DNA of 64,000 nucleotides from Planctomycetota bacterium (lineage in GTDB: Bacteria > Planctomycetota > Brocadiia > SM23-32 > JAKLEA01): NCBI GenBank assembly GCA_022711755.1, contig JAKLEA010000003.1, forward strand, positions 304,167 to 368,166. The letters run 5' to 3'. Both the position numbers and the translations under genes were made by a program. The notes under the pieces are model-generated. The model ran no database searches. It was not told where the DNA came from and worked only from the letters and a program-made list of their open reading frames with translations. Below, piece by piece: positions 24,427 to 32,854 of this stretch (position 1 is its first letter; each line of letters starts with the position of its first letter).

Positions 24427-25128
24427 TTACTGCTGCGGGTCGCGGATCATGGTTGTCGCTTCGCCAATTTTCTTCACGACGCCCTGTTCGTCCATTATGA
24501 GTTCCTGGGGCAGGAAGATGCTGCCGTCCTCCTGGCTGAAGGAGTCTGGGACGCCAAACCGCACCCATTTTTCACCGACGCCGAGTTTCATCCTGAGCGG
24601 AATAACCCGCCCTTTGCCTACGATTGTGTAGCGGATGACGATGATGCGCAGGGGAACGAAGGGCGCGGAGTTGCCGGCGGACTGCATATTCCGGACCATC
24701 TGCAGCGGGCCGACGAATGCGCGGTCCGGGACGGGAGTGGCTGGGTCAATGTCCTGGAAGTCGAAGTCAAGGCGGATGTTGAGCCAGTCTTCCGCGGCCT
24801 TTTCAGTCCAGTGGCGGAGCAGTTTTTTCACCTCCGGGTCAACCGTTTCCTCGGCGGCTCCAAAGCCGTCCTTGAAGGCGGCGGCAAGGTTCTGCTGGGG
24901 GATGGTTGTCACGTGGAGGAGCTTGTCGCCTCCCATCTGCGCGGACTGGGGGACGGGGAGTTTCTTTCCGACCAGGGCGATCAGGCCCATGTTAGGCATG
25001 TCAATGACTTCGAAGCGGGTGGCCTCCACGTCCAAGCCCGCGCGGGCAAGGATCAGGATGAAAAGCTCGATCAATGTTCCGAGGATGACGACGAAGATCG
25101 CCAGCCAGACAAGCGTCTTCTTTTCCAT
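24427..25128 (-). CDS. Membrane-anchored protein of unknown function
   Basis: 233 residues from ATG 25128, which has AAGGAAGGAC in front. A single N-terminal helix (LVWLAIFVVILGTLIELFIL, residues about 6-25) anchors an extracytoplasmic or periplasmic domain of about 200 residues with mixed strands and helices. There are no Cys and no catalytic motif I recognise. A longer frame upstream lacks a ribosome site. Likely cotranscribed with the UPF0173 and YkgJ genes. Confidence 0.65.
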   Translation of the reverse strand: MEKKTLVWLAIFVVILGTLIELFILILARAGLDVEATRFEVIDMPNMGLIALVGKKLPVPQSAQMGGDKLLHVTTIPQQNLAAAFKDGFGAAEETVDPEVKKLLRHWTEKAAEDWLNIRLDFDFQDIDPATPVPDRAFVGPLQMVRNMQSAGNSAPFVPLRIIVIRYTIVGKGRVIPLRMKLGVGEKWVRFGVPDSFSQEDGSIFLPQELIMDEQGVVKKIGEATTMIRDPQQ

Positions 25129-25584
25129 GCGTCCTTCCTTTTGATCCGGAGCGACAATTCGACGGCCCCGGCGGCCGGGCCGGGGAATACTCAGTATATG
25201 ATATCTTATCATAGTGCGGCGGGCTGGAAGGTCAAAGCAAATCCCGACTGCAGGGGTATGGGTACGCCAACGCAGACGGGCATATGTTCATTCCAGAAAT
25301 CCCGCAACAGATAAGCCCGTCAACCGTCACACTCAGGGAAAGCCCCCCCACCTGTCACTTTCGTGACATCCTCCCCCCGCCGCTGCAACGTCTCAGAATC
25401 CCGGCGGGTTTCTCCGCGCGGCAGGGGGAGGTCGCCTTGATAGAGGCGGAAGGGTGGCATCGGGATGCGGGGAAGCGCCATCGTCGCAGGCGCGTGATTC
25501 AGCCACCCGGATAAATTGGCGCACCCTTGAGGAAATGAGGAATGCGTCGTTCGCCCCCCATCAACGCCTGTCGGGAAAAATGGA
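25129..25584. other. Intergenic region upstream of the structured leader
   Basis: 456 bp with no gene that I can support. It has a C-rich tract near 25370-25380 and a small hairpin GTCACTTTCGTGAC near 25354-25367. The near-consensus promoter of the ABC-transporter leader follows immediately. Confidence 0.5.
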
Positions 25585-25612
25585 TTGACAACAGGTTTTA
25601 CGCGACTATACT
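25585..25612 (+). promoter_or_regulatory. Strong sigma70-type promoter of the structured leader
   Basis: Perfect TTGACA at 25585-25590 and TATACT at 25607-25612, 16-bp spacer. Transcription would start near 25619, leaving about 470 nt before ATG 26093. Confidence 0.75.
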
Positions 25613-26060
25613 TATCATGTTAAGCAAAGGCAATCCGCCGCGCGCGCGGCGGACCAAAGGGAATCAGGCAAGTTCGCAGTGAGTAAGCCCGGAGGTTCGG
25701 GCTACTGGCGGACTTGGTTTTTGGGGAGACTTTAGCGTCCGGAGCGATCTGATAATCGTCCCGGAGGCTGAGAAACGCCCATGTGAGCTGTTGCAGAGCC
25801 GCGAGGGGAAGACGCGCCCGACGTTGACAGACCGATGAAAACAGAGGCTCTTACACCGGAATTATGAGTCTCGTTCGGTCGAAGCGAGCCTGACGTTCAC
25901 GCCTTCGCATCGAAGGCGGCAGACCAAGCCGGAATCTCCGGGAAGAGGCTTCCCGGGGGGCGCAGGGCTGCATGAAACCGACCCGGAACCAGGCTTAACC
26001 ACACACAAGCCGTCCGCAGGACGGAATTTCCGCGCAAACTCTCCGCAAAGAGACATACGG
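25613..26060 (+). ncRNA. Candidate structured RNA or regulatory leader (hairpin array)
   Basis: No ORF of note, but several perfect hairpins in the transcribed sense. 25634-25653 (TCCGCCGCG/CGCGGCGGA); 25683-25705 (REP-like, AGCCCG/CGGGCT); 25844-25850 with 25866-25872; 25900-25918 (CGCCTTCG, CAT loop, CGAAGGCG); 25938-25956 (CCGGGAAG, AGG loop, CTTCCCGG); 26010-26024 (CCGTCC, GCA loop, GGACGG). Tri-loops recur in three of them. It does not carry the conserved blocks of RNase P, tmRNA, SRP RNA or the common riboswitches I know. It is either a stand-alone RNA or the leader of the ABC transporter. Confidence 0.5.
25683..25705. repeat. GTA(A)G...CTAC palindrome (REP-like)
   Basis: GTAAGCCCG, GAGGTT loop, CGGGCTAC. 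Fits the GTAG/CTAC set with one inserted A in the left arm. It lies inside the candidate leader, so it may be part of that structure instead. Confidence 0.5.
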
Positions 26061-26092
26061 ACGCGCGGTCCGGTTCCGAGAAAGATTTAGCG

Positions 26093-28588
26093 ATGATCCG
26101 CAAAGAACTGCCGAAGTCAGTAAACGACATTCTGCGCAAGCAGGGCGTTCCGGAAATGGACGTCCTGCTTACGACAGATTCAGAGATAGACGAGCTTGGC
26201 CGCTACGGGAAAAACTGGTTCGTCATGACCGACGAAAAGATCATGACGTTCTCGCAGAAGGACGGCCACGCCCGCGTCCTGCGCACCTTCGAGGTTGACA
26301 AGATCGAGGAAGCGAGGCTGAACAGTTGCGTCGGTTCTGGCTTCCTTGAGGTCAAGATCAACGGAAGTTACGAGGAGGTAATCCGTTTCCTGAACTCGGA
26401 CGCGCAGAAGTTCGGGCGCATTGTCCAGAAGATCAACGGCACCAAGAAGGGCGTCCCGATCCGCATTACGGAGGAGGACAGCAAGGACGAGCGGCGCTGC
26501 ATAAGCTGCGGAAGGATGCTCTCCGGCACGAAAGACGTCTGCCCCCGCTGCATCAGCAAGGGGCGCACGATGCGCCGGCTTTTCGGGCTGGCCAAGCCGT
26601 ATCTTCTGCCGATCTTCTTTCTGTTGGTCATGATGCTGGGCAACTCCGTCGTCAACCTTCTGCCCGGCAGAATATGGGGTTTCACTGTAGCCACGATTAC
26701 GGGCAAGACGGTGGAAGACCGATGGGGACTTTACTCGGCAACCGCATGGTTTGAGGGATTATCCGGACTGCACAAGCAAAGGGCGATGCTCGCCATCCTG
26801 GTGGCCGCCACGCTTACGGTCACGATAATCCAGCATCTCATTCACATCGCTAACGGATTGATGTCAACATGGGTCGGCGCGCATCTTACATATGATTTGC
26901 GAAGGCAGTTGTACAGACGTTTGCAGGACCAGAGCGTGGCCTATTATGACAAGAACCAGGCCGGTTCTCTTATGACGCGCATCATGCAGGACGTGGAGGG
27001 TCTTCACGGCTTCATCGTGTCCTTCACGACAACGTTCCTGAACCAGATATTTGTTTTGGGAATGATCTCGTTCGCCCTGATCCGGTTCAACAAGACGATG
27101 GCGTTATACGCCTTGTTCCCGGTGCCGTTTGTCGTGTCGGGCACGTATCTCTACAGCCGTTTTCTTGTCCCGCACATTCATCGCTTTTATGAGCGCAGGT
27201 CCAAACTGTCGAACATTCTCTACGCGTCCTTGAGCGGCGTGAGGGTGGTCAAGGCTTTCGGTCAGGAGAACAGGGAACACGAACAGTTCGACAACAACAG
27301 CGGCAAGCTGCGCGGCGCCAACATGACGCTGGGCAAGGCGTCAAGCATCTTCAACCCGGTAATGGGTTTCGTCTTCGGACTGGGCGGGCTGATCGTGAAC
27401 TACACGGGCGGCGTGTCAGTCATCAACGGAGCGATGCCGCTGGAGGACTTCATCACATTCCTGAGCTACGTCGGCATGTTCTACGGTCCGATAGGCGCGT
27501 TGAGCCAGTTCAACCAGCAGTTGGCGCACTACATGACGGCTGCGCACCGAGTGTTCGAGGTGATGGACGCGGAGCCGGAGATCGGCTATTCCTCCGACAA
27601 CATTCCGATCAGCAACATCCGCGGCGAGATTGAGTTCGAACACGTCACCTTCGGGTATGACCCGCTCAATCCGATCCTGAAAGATGTGAGTTTCAAGATT
27701 CAGGCCGGCGAGATGATCGGCATTGTCGGGCGCAGCGGTTCGGGCAAGACGACGGTTGTGAACCTGATCTGCCGCTTCTACGAACCGCAGGACGGCACGA
27801 TAAAGATAGACGGCGTGGACCTGAAGGACATACGCCAGCAGGACCTGAGAAAGGCCGTCGGGCTGGTGCTTCAGGAGCCTTATCTTTTCCGGGGAACCAT
27901 CGCTGAGAATGTCGCTTACGGCAAGCCTGGCGCGACGTTCGAGGAGGTGATTGAGGCCGCCAATGCGGCCTACGTCCACCACAGCATCATGCGTTTCCGG
28001 GACGGATACGACACGCTGCTGGGCGACGGCGGGGGCGGCATGAGCGGCGGCGAGCGGCAACGAGTGAGTATCGCCCGCGCGATTCTTTATGATCCGAACA
28101 TTCTCATTCTGGACGAAGCCACGTCCAGCGTTGACACGGAGAGCGAGCGCGAGATTCAGAAGGCTCTGGAGTCTATCGCAAAGAACAGGACGACCATTGC
28201 GATTGCCCACCGCCTGTCCACGCTGCGCAACGCCAACCGCATCATCGTCATGGACGAGGGAAAGATCGCGGAGATGGGAACCCACGCCGAGTTGATGAAG
28301 CTTGAGGGGCTTTACCACAAGCTGGTGAAGATCCAGACCCAGCTCAGCGAGGAGAAGCAGACGGTTGACCGCCTGAAGGAGGAGATGGAGGAGGACGCGA
28401 AGGAGAAGGCCCGGCTGGCGAAGGAAAAAGAGGAAGCATCAAAGGAGCAACCGAAAGAAGCCGCCAAGTCGGAGAAGAAAGAGGAGCCGAAGGACCAGGC
28501 GGACAAGACGGAAAAGGCGACCACGAAGGACGACAAGGAAAAGACAAAGACGGACAAGGATGAGACCAACAAGGTTGCCGCAAAGTAG
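26093..28588 (+). CDS. ABC exporter with N-terminal sensor-like domain, zinc ribbon and KE-rich tail (cyanophycin-locus type)
   Basis: 831 residues in one chain. About 1-125: a PH-like beta domain (WFVMTDEKIMTFSQ, VGSGFLEVKING). About 135-153: RRCISCGRMLSG and CPRC, a zinc ribbon. About 165-480: six-helix ABC exporter core (AYYDKNQAGSLMTRIMQDVEG is the coupling region). About 505-740: nucleotide-binding domain with GRSGSGKTT (545), MSGGERQR (649), ILILDEATS (669) and AHRLST. About 750-831: Lys/Glu-rich coiled or disordered tail. The same N-extended exporter is annotated in other bacteria as cyanophycin-metabolism-associated and is paired with DUF1854, as here. No cyanophycin synthetase is in the window. 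Likely a homodimer; substrate unknown. It is expressed behind a long structured leader. Confidence 0.88.
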   Translation: MIRKELPKSVNDILRKQGVPEMDVLLTTDSEIDELGRYGKNWFVMTDEKIMTFSQKDGHARVLRTFEVDKIEEARLNSCVGSGFLEVKINGSYEEVIRFLNSDAQKFGRIVQKINGTKKGVPIRITEEDSKDERRCISCGRMLSGTKDVCPRCISKGRTMRRLFGLAKPYLLPIFFLLVMMLGNSVVNLLPGRIWGFTVATITGKTVEDRWGLYSATAWFEGLSGLHKQRAMLAILVAATLTVTIIQHLIHIANGLMSTWVGAHLTYDLRRQLYRRLQDQSVAYYDKNQAGSLMTRIMQDVEGLHGFIVSFTTTFLNQIFVLGMISFALIRFNKTMALYALFPVPFVVSGTYLYSRFLVPHIHRFYERRSKLSNILYASLSGVRVVKAFGQENREHEQFDNNSGKLRGANMTLGKASSIFNPVMGFVFGLGGLIVNYTGGVSVINGAMPLEDFITFLSYVGMFYGPIGALSQFNQQLAHYMTAAHRVFEVMDAEPEIGYSSDNIPISNIRGEIEFEHVTFGYDPLNPILKDVSFKIQAGEMIGIVGRSGSGKTTVVNLICRFYEPQDGTIKIDGVDLKDIRQQDLRKAVGLVLQEPYLFRGTIAENVAYGKPGATFEEVIEAANAAYVHHSIMRFRDGYDTLLGDGGGGMSGGERQRVSIARAILYDPNILILDEATSSVDTESEREIQKALESIAKNRTTIAIAHRLSTLRNANRIIVMDEGKIAEMGTHAELMKLEGLYHKLVKIQTQLSEEKQTVDRLKEEMEEDAKEKARLAKEKEEASKEQPKEAAKSEKKEEPKDQADKTEKATTKDDKEKTKTDKDETNKVAAK

Positions 28589-28615
28589 GACGGCGGCAAC
28601 TCCGGAGTTCATAAA

Positions 28616-29176
28616 ATGGCGGAAGAAGTCAAGACGACAAAACCCGAAAAGGAAAAAGAGAAGGCATATAAGAGGATCAGATACCTCGATCCGTCGGAAA
28701 TCACGCTCTCGCTGGCCGAGAACGGAACGACGACGGTGCGCATGGACACCGGCGAGGTGTTCGAACGCGCGCGGGCCTACTGCACCCGCCCTACCAGTTT
28801 TCCGCGAATGTATATTTCCCTGCGCTACGGCGAGAAGCGCAGCGAAGAGATCGAGATCGGCATCATACGCGACATTGACCAGATGGTCCCCTCGCAGAAA
28901 ATGCTCATCGAGCGCGAACTGGAAAAGCGCTATTTTGTTCACCGGATAACGAAAATCAAATCGCTGAAAAACGAGTTCGGATTCTTCTACTGGGACGTTG
29001 AGACCGACCGCGGCCCGAAGGAATTCGCCATGTATTGGAGCAAGGCCTACTGCTTCGAGGTCAACGAGAAGGGCCGGATGGTCATAGACACGGACGGGAA
29101 CCAGTATTCCATACCGGTAATGGCCGATCTGGACGAGGCCAGTCAGAAGATTTTCAGCCAGCAGATATACTGGTAG
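28616..29176 (+). CDS. DUF1854 domain protein, partner of the ABC exporter
   Basis: 186 residues. After a charged N-terminus (KTTKPEKEKEKAYKR), the DUF1854 core shows VFERARAYCTRPTSFPRMYI near 45, EIGIIRDIDQMVPSQKML, VHRITKIKSLKNEFGFFYW and VETDRGPKEFAMY. These features are family hallmarks. DUF1854 proteins sit beside the N-extended ABC exporter in cyanophycin loci of other bacteria. Here the gene starts 27 bp after the exporter stop with GGAG upstream, so it is cotranscribed. No membrane segment; a cytoplasmic accessory subunit is the likely role. Its charged N-terminus resembles the exporter tail, which may mediate association (inference). Confidence 0.85.
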   Translation: MAEEVKTTKPEKEKEKAYKRIRYLDPSEITLSLAENGTTTVRMDTGEVFERARAYCTRPTSFPRMYISLRYGEKRSEEIEIGIIRDIDQMVPSQKMLIERELEKRYFVHRITKIKSLKNEFGFFYWDVETDRGPKEFAMYWSKAYCFEVNEKGRMVIDTDGNQYSIPVMADLDEASQKIFSQQIYW

Positions 29177-29363
29177 CAATGGCGCGGCGACATTGGGCCG
29201 CGGCGCACTGTGAACGCTAAACACGGGCTGAAGCCATGCCTTCAGCGCCCCATGAATGACTTGCCTTATTCAAATTTTCAGATAAAAGGGGGGACATTGC
29301 CGCGCCGCCCGCGGATAGACATGCGCGAACATTGACCGACCGGGCCGCAACCTTGCCCGCCAC

Positions 29364-31103
29364 ATGAACTGGGAAGACCTTAAGAAACAGGCTGCCGATC
29401 TCTGGTACAGCTTCAAGTATTTCCCGCTGGTCCGCAACCGCCCCCCGGTCCCCGAACACCCCCCCCCGCCGGGATTCATAGGCATCCAGATTGACGCGCT
29501 TTCCGGCGAAGACCTTGAATACGCGATCCGTCGCCGCTTCATGCGCAACACGGCGCGACTGCTGGCCAAACGCGGCTTTATCGCGTCCCCGTACCGTCCC
29601 GAACTGCCTTATTCGACCTCTCAGGCCCAATGCGCCCTGCTATACGGTTACAACGAAAACATCCCCGCCTTCCGCTGGTATGAGAAACGCGAGCGCCGCA
29701 TCATCACCTTCAACGACCCCGCCTGCGTCCAGCACATACGAGACAGGATTCCGAAGAGTTTTCCCGGCGTTCTGGAGGACGGCTCAAGTTACATCAACCT
29801 TTATGACGGCGACGCCGCGCGCAGCGTCCTGACGGCATCCGCGGCGCGCCCTTCGGACACCTTCACGCGGCTGGGGGGATACCGCGTTCTGCTGATGCTC
29901 CTTCTGCATCCGATTGCGGCATATTTCACCATCATCCAGTTGATCCGCGAGTTCGCGGCGGAGATATCCGACCGCTGGACGGCCCGGCGCGAGGGCCGCG
30001 CAACGGTCGTCGAGGGCGTTTTTCCCCTGGTCCGCATGGCCTCCAACGTTGTCATCGCCAACCTTCAGACCGCTTGCATTCTGGCGGACATTCATGGCGG
30101 CGTTCCATACATCTACACGACCTACATGGCTTATGACGAGATGGCGCACCACTTCGGTCCGCGCTCTCCCCAGGCGATGCTGGCCCTGCGTAACATTGAC
30201 CGCGCCGTCGGACGTATCGCCCGGATGTCGCGATTGAGCGGGAAACGGCGGGCCTACAGGCTCGTCATCCTCAGCGATCACGGAATGCATCCGTCCGTGC
30301 CCTTCGAGCGGAAATTCGGCAGGACGCTTGCCGCGCTGGTACAGGAGCTAGCGCCGCTGGACGGCCCCGTGCGCGACAGGCTTGGCGGGCCGGACCACGC
30401 CGCGCCGCACGTCCGGTTGGCGAAGATGCGCGTCGAGAACTGGAATCCGCGCTTCCCGATGATCGCCTCCCCGTTCAAGCGACGGCTGCTGAAGCTTTTC
30501 ATGAAGATCGCGCCAGCCCCGCTCCGGCCGGAAACGTTTTTCATTTCGCGGGAGCATCGCATTGTTGTGACCTACAGCAGCAGCCTCGCGCTGCTCTACT
30601 TCGCAGACGCTGAAAGACCGTTGCTGATGTCGGAGATAAGAGAATCCCGGCCTGCATTGCTGGAAGGGCTGGTCAACCATCCGGGCATCGGCATTGTGCT
30701 GGCCCGCGGGGGGGCCGAGGCGCCGGCGCGATACGTCTCGAAGGAGGGATCGGGGTTCATCCGGGACGGGCAAATATTCGTCGAGACGGGCAAGGCCCCC
30801 TTCGGCCCATACATCCGTGACGCGGCGGAAGCGCGAAGCATCGAACGGCTGGCGACGCTGCCAAGCGCGGGAGACCTTACAATCTTCGGCGCGTTCGAGA
30901 ACGACGTTGTCTACTGCTTCGACGATCAGGTGGGCGCGCACGGCTGCCCCGGGGGGCGGCAGGGCAATCCGTTTATAATCGTCCCGGAGAGCCTTGCCGT
31001 TCCGGGCATGAAAGACATGAGCGGCAAGGACGTTTGCGAAAAGATATTCCGGCGCATCCGGCGCGGCCCCCCGCCGCAGACGGAGGCGGAAGCGCGGGAA
31101 TAA
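29364..31103 (+). CDS. Membrane-associated alkaline-phosphatase-superfamily (type I phosphodiesterase-like) protein
   Basis: 579 residues. GFIGIQIDALSGEDLEYA near residue 38 carries the first metal Asp and nucleophile position. TTYMAYDEMAHHFGPRSP near 255 supplies Asp/His ligands, VILSDHGMHPSVPFE near 310 the SDHG ligands, and GAHGCPGGRQGNPFI near 530 the final His. The layout is that of phosphodiesterases/nucleotide pyrophosphatases acting on phospho-substrates. A hydrophobic segment near 172-195 (LLMLLLHPIAAYFTIIQLI) suggests a membrane link. Substrate unknown; related proteins are often annotated alkaline phosphatase family. ATG 29364 has a weak ribosome site. A bidirectional terminator follows. 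Confidence 0.75.
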   Translation: MNWEDLKKQAADLWYSFKYFPLVRNRPPVPEHPPPPGFIGIQIDALSGEDLEYAIRRRFMRNTARLLAKRGFIASPYRPELPYSTSQAQCALLYGYNENIPAFRWYEKRERRIITFNDPACVQHIRDRIPKSFPGVLEDGSSYINLYDGDAARSVLTASAARPSDTFTRLGGYRVLLMLLLHPIAAYFTIIQLIREFAAEISDRWTARREGRATVVEGVFPLVRMASNVVIANLQTACILADIHGGVPYIYTTYMAYDEMAHHFGPRSPQAMLALRNIDRAVGRIARMSRLSGKRRAYRLVILSDHGMHPSVPFERKFGRTLAALVQELAPLDGPVRDRLGGPDHAAPHVRLAKMRVENWNPRFPMIASPFKRRLLKLFMKIAPAPLRPETFFISREHRIVVTYSSSLALLYFADAERPLLMSEIRESRPALLEGLVNHPGIGIVLARGGAEAPARYVSKEGSGFIRDGQIFVETGKAPFGPYIRDAAEARSIERLATLPSAGDLTIFGAFENDVVYCFDDQVGAHGCPGGRQGNPFIIVPESLAVPGMKDMSGKDVCEKIFRRIRRGPPPQTEAEARE

Positions 31104-31117
31104 TCACCCGATTTAAA

Positions 31118-31166
31118 ACAAAAGCCCCCGGTCTTCGCATCATGATGAAGGCCGGGGGCTTGTTTC
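31118..31166. terminator. Bidirectional rho-independent terminator
   Basis: Long hairpin: AAGCCCCCGGTCTTC with GAAGGCCGGGGGCTT around a CATGATG-rich loop, preceded by ACAAA and followed by TTGTTT. It separates the convergent phosphodiesterase-like and M48 genes. Confidence 0.85.
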
Positions 31167-31185
31167 GGCGAAATGCGTGTTCCGG

Positions 31186-32088
31186 TTAGAGCTTATCTAG
31201 CACTTCCGTTTTGTAACGGTTGCTCATCTTCGGCAGCTTGTCGCCGGAGGGCTGGCTTTTGGCCTGGGCGGCGAGCTTGCTGATGCGCTCGTCAACATTG
31301 GGGTGCGTGCTGAAGAACTTTGCCTCGCCGTGCGAGGTGCGCAGCTTCAGCGCGTCATGCAATCCCGTGGCGCAATAACCCGCGCGGTAGGCCCAGAGTG
31401 AGCCGGATTCGTCGGACTGGAACTCGTCCTTCTGGTCGTAGCGGTTGAGGATGAGGTTCTCATACGCCTGGTCAATGAAGCCGTTGAACTTCGCCGTGTC
31501 ATCCCACTGGCTGGCGAAGTCCATGGCGGAACTCATCGCCTCGTTGCGGCTGACGACGTTCAGGCCGTGCTTGTAGCAGACGTGGGCGATTTCATGTCCG
31601 AGGACGCCGGCAAGCTCCGCCTCGTTCTGCAACTGCTTGAGCATCGCGGTCGTGACCACGATGAATCCGCCGGGGCAGGCGAAGGCGTTGGGCGTGTCGT
31701 TCTTGATCACGACGAAGTAGAAGGTCAGGTTCGGGCGGGTGCTCTGCTTGGCCACGACGTAGCCGACGAGGTTGACGTAACGCTGCACGGAGTCCGGGGC
31801 AAGAGGATCGGGTTTCGCGCCGTAGTCTTCCACCACGCGCACGGTGAAGGTCTGGCCGAGGGCCAGTTCCTTGGGCAGGTCAATGCCGGCCATCCATTCG
31901 CCGCCGGACTTGGCGACCTTGGCCCCGGCCTTTATCTGGCTCTTGAGCTTCGAGTCACCGATCTGATCCGCTCCCTGGTCGGCCAGGTCGCCGACGCCCT
32001 TGAGGGACTTGCCCGCCGACTCGCAGCCCAGCGCGGCCGCGACCGTCACGATGACGCCTATCTGCAGCAATCTGTTGATCTGTTTCAT
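31186..32088 (-). CDS. M48-family metalloprotease lipoprotein
   Basis: 300 residues from ATG 32088; the longer frame upstream overlaps the SH3 gene and is not supported. The signal ends in VTVAAALGCES, a lipobox with Cys near residue 22. The catalytic zinc motif is GVLGHEIAHVCYKHG near 172, and DEFQSDESG near 228 gives the third ligand. Family M48 in this form (HtpX/BepA/LoiP-like) degrades or quality-controls outer-membrane proteins in the periplasm. NDTPNAFACPGGFIVVTTAML precedes the zinc motif as in BepA relatives. It lies next to, and is likely cotranscribed with, the SH3 protein. Confidence 0.9.
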   Translation of the reverse strand: MKQINRLLQIGVIVTVAAALGCESAGKSLKGVGDLADQGADQIGDSKLKSQIKAGAKVAKSGGEWMAGIDLPKELALGQTFTVRVVEDYGAKPDPLAPDSVQRYVNLVGYVVAKQSTRPNLTFYFVVIKNDTPNAFACPGGFIVVTTAMLKQLQNEAELAGVLGHEIAHVCYKHGLNVVSRNEAMSSAMDFASQWDDTAKFNGFIDQAYENLILNRYDQKDEFQSDESGSLWAYRAGYCATGLHDALKLRTSHGEAKFFSTHPNVDERISKLAAQAKSQPSGDKLPKMSNRYKTEVLDKL

Positions 32089-32119
32089 GTTGATCCCATC
32101 CATTCCGGGGGCAGGGGGG

Positions 32120-32605
32120 TTAGTTGTCGGAGCCGATCTCGAGCTTGGCAACGAACGGCTCGATATCCGGGGTGAGTTTGTCGCGCAGGGCCTGGGCCTT
32201 GTCAACCGCGTCGCGCGACGCCTGGGAGATGCCCTTGCTCTGAGCGTACTGCTCCGCTTTCGGGCCGAGTCCGCGAATGGCGTAGCTGGAATGCTCGCTG
32301 TTCACCTCGACGTTGGTGTCGGCCTTTGCCAGTTCGCCGCCTACGTCGTCCGGCTTGTTCTCGCTCACCTTGCTCATGTGGACGAATCCGGTCTTGCCGT
32401 CCGCCGTTTTGACCTGGTATTGCGGGGGAGCGTTGTCAACAAGCTCCAGGACGGCGCCCTGCTTGAGTTCGGCGATTGTCGCCGCTCCCAGACCTTTCTT
32501 GTCCTTCAGGCTCGTGTCAATCGTCACGTAGACTGAGCCTGCCGCGGCCGTGGCGGCCAGAACCGCCCCCGCGACTGCCAGCAACAGCAATCTTCTTGTT
32601 TTCAT
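32120..32605 (-). CDS. Exported bacterial SH3-domain protein
   Basis: 161 residues: Sec signal (MKTRRLLLLAVAGAVLAA) with a likely cut after TAAAG near 23, then a bacterial SH3 fold (VYVTIDTSLKDKKGLGA, AVLELVDNAPP, GKTGFVHMSKV). The C-terminal half is helical. Such domains bind cell-wall or other proteins. The gene starts 32 bp upstream of the M48 start on the same strand, so the pair may work together in envelope maintenance (inference). Confidence 0.8.
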   Translation of the reverse strand: MKTRRLLLLAVAGAVLAATAAAGSVYVTIDTSLKDKKGLGAATIAELKQGAVLELVDNAPPQYQVKTADGKTGFVHMSKVSENKPDDVGGELAKADTNVEVNSEHSSYAIRGLGPKAEQYAQSKGISQASRDAVDKAQALRDKLTPDIEPFVAKLEIGSDN

Positions 32606-32742
32606 CTCGGAGACCTTTCCTTGAGAGAAGCCGGCCCGACCCGGCGAAATCCGCGAATCCCCAACCGATCCGCATCACGTTCAGGTTATATTTTACCCGC
32701 CTGATGGTCCGAGTTCCAGAGGCAAGAAACGGTTGTTGTGAA

Positions 32743-32772
32743 TTGACATCGCGGGGGAGATGGACGTATTAG
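32743..32772 (+). promoter_or_regulatory. Sigma70-type promoter of the hydrolase block
   Basis: TTGACA at 32743-32748 and TATTAG at 32767-32772 with an 18-bp spacer, about 80 bp upstream of the phosphoesterase gene. Confidence 0.5.
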
Positions 32773-32854
32773 AGAGGCATCGCGAAGCCGATAATAATCC
32801 GCCCGCGCCGGGGACGCCGCAGACTCCGGCGACCAAGCCGAATTAAGGAGAATT

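Noticed and set aside
25613..26060. RNase P RNA, tmRNA, SRP RNA or group II intron
   Set aside because: Conserved sequence blocks of these RNAs were not found on reading, and there is no reverse transcriptase gene. A covariance-model search would settle it.
29225..29250. Hairpin GCTGAAG/CTTCAGC as a terminator after the DUF1854 gene
   Set aside because: The stem is real but no T-run follows on either strand; it may be attenuation or chance.
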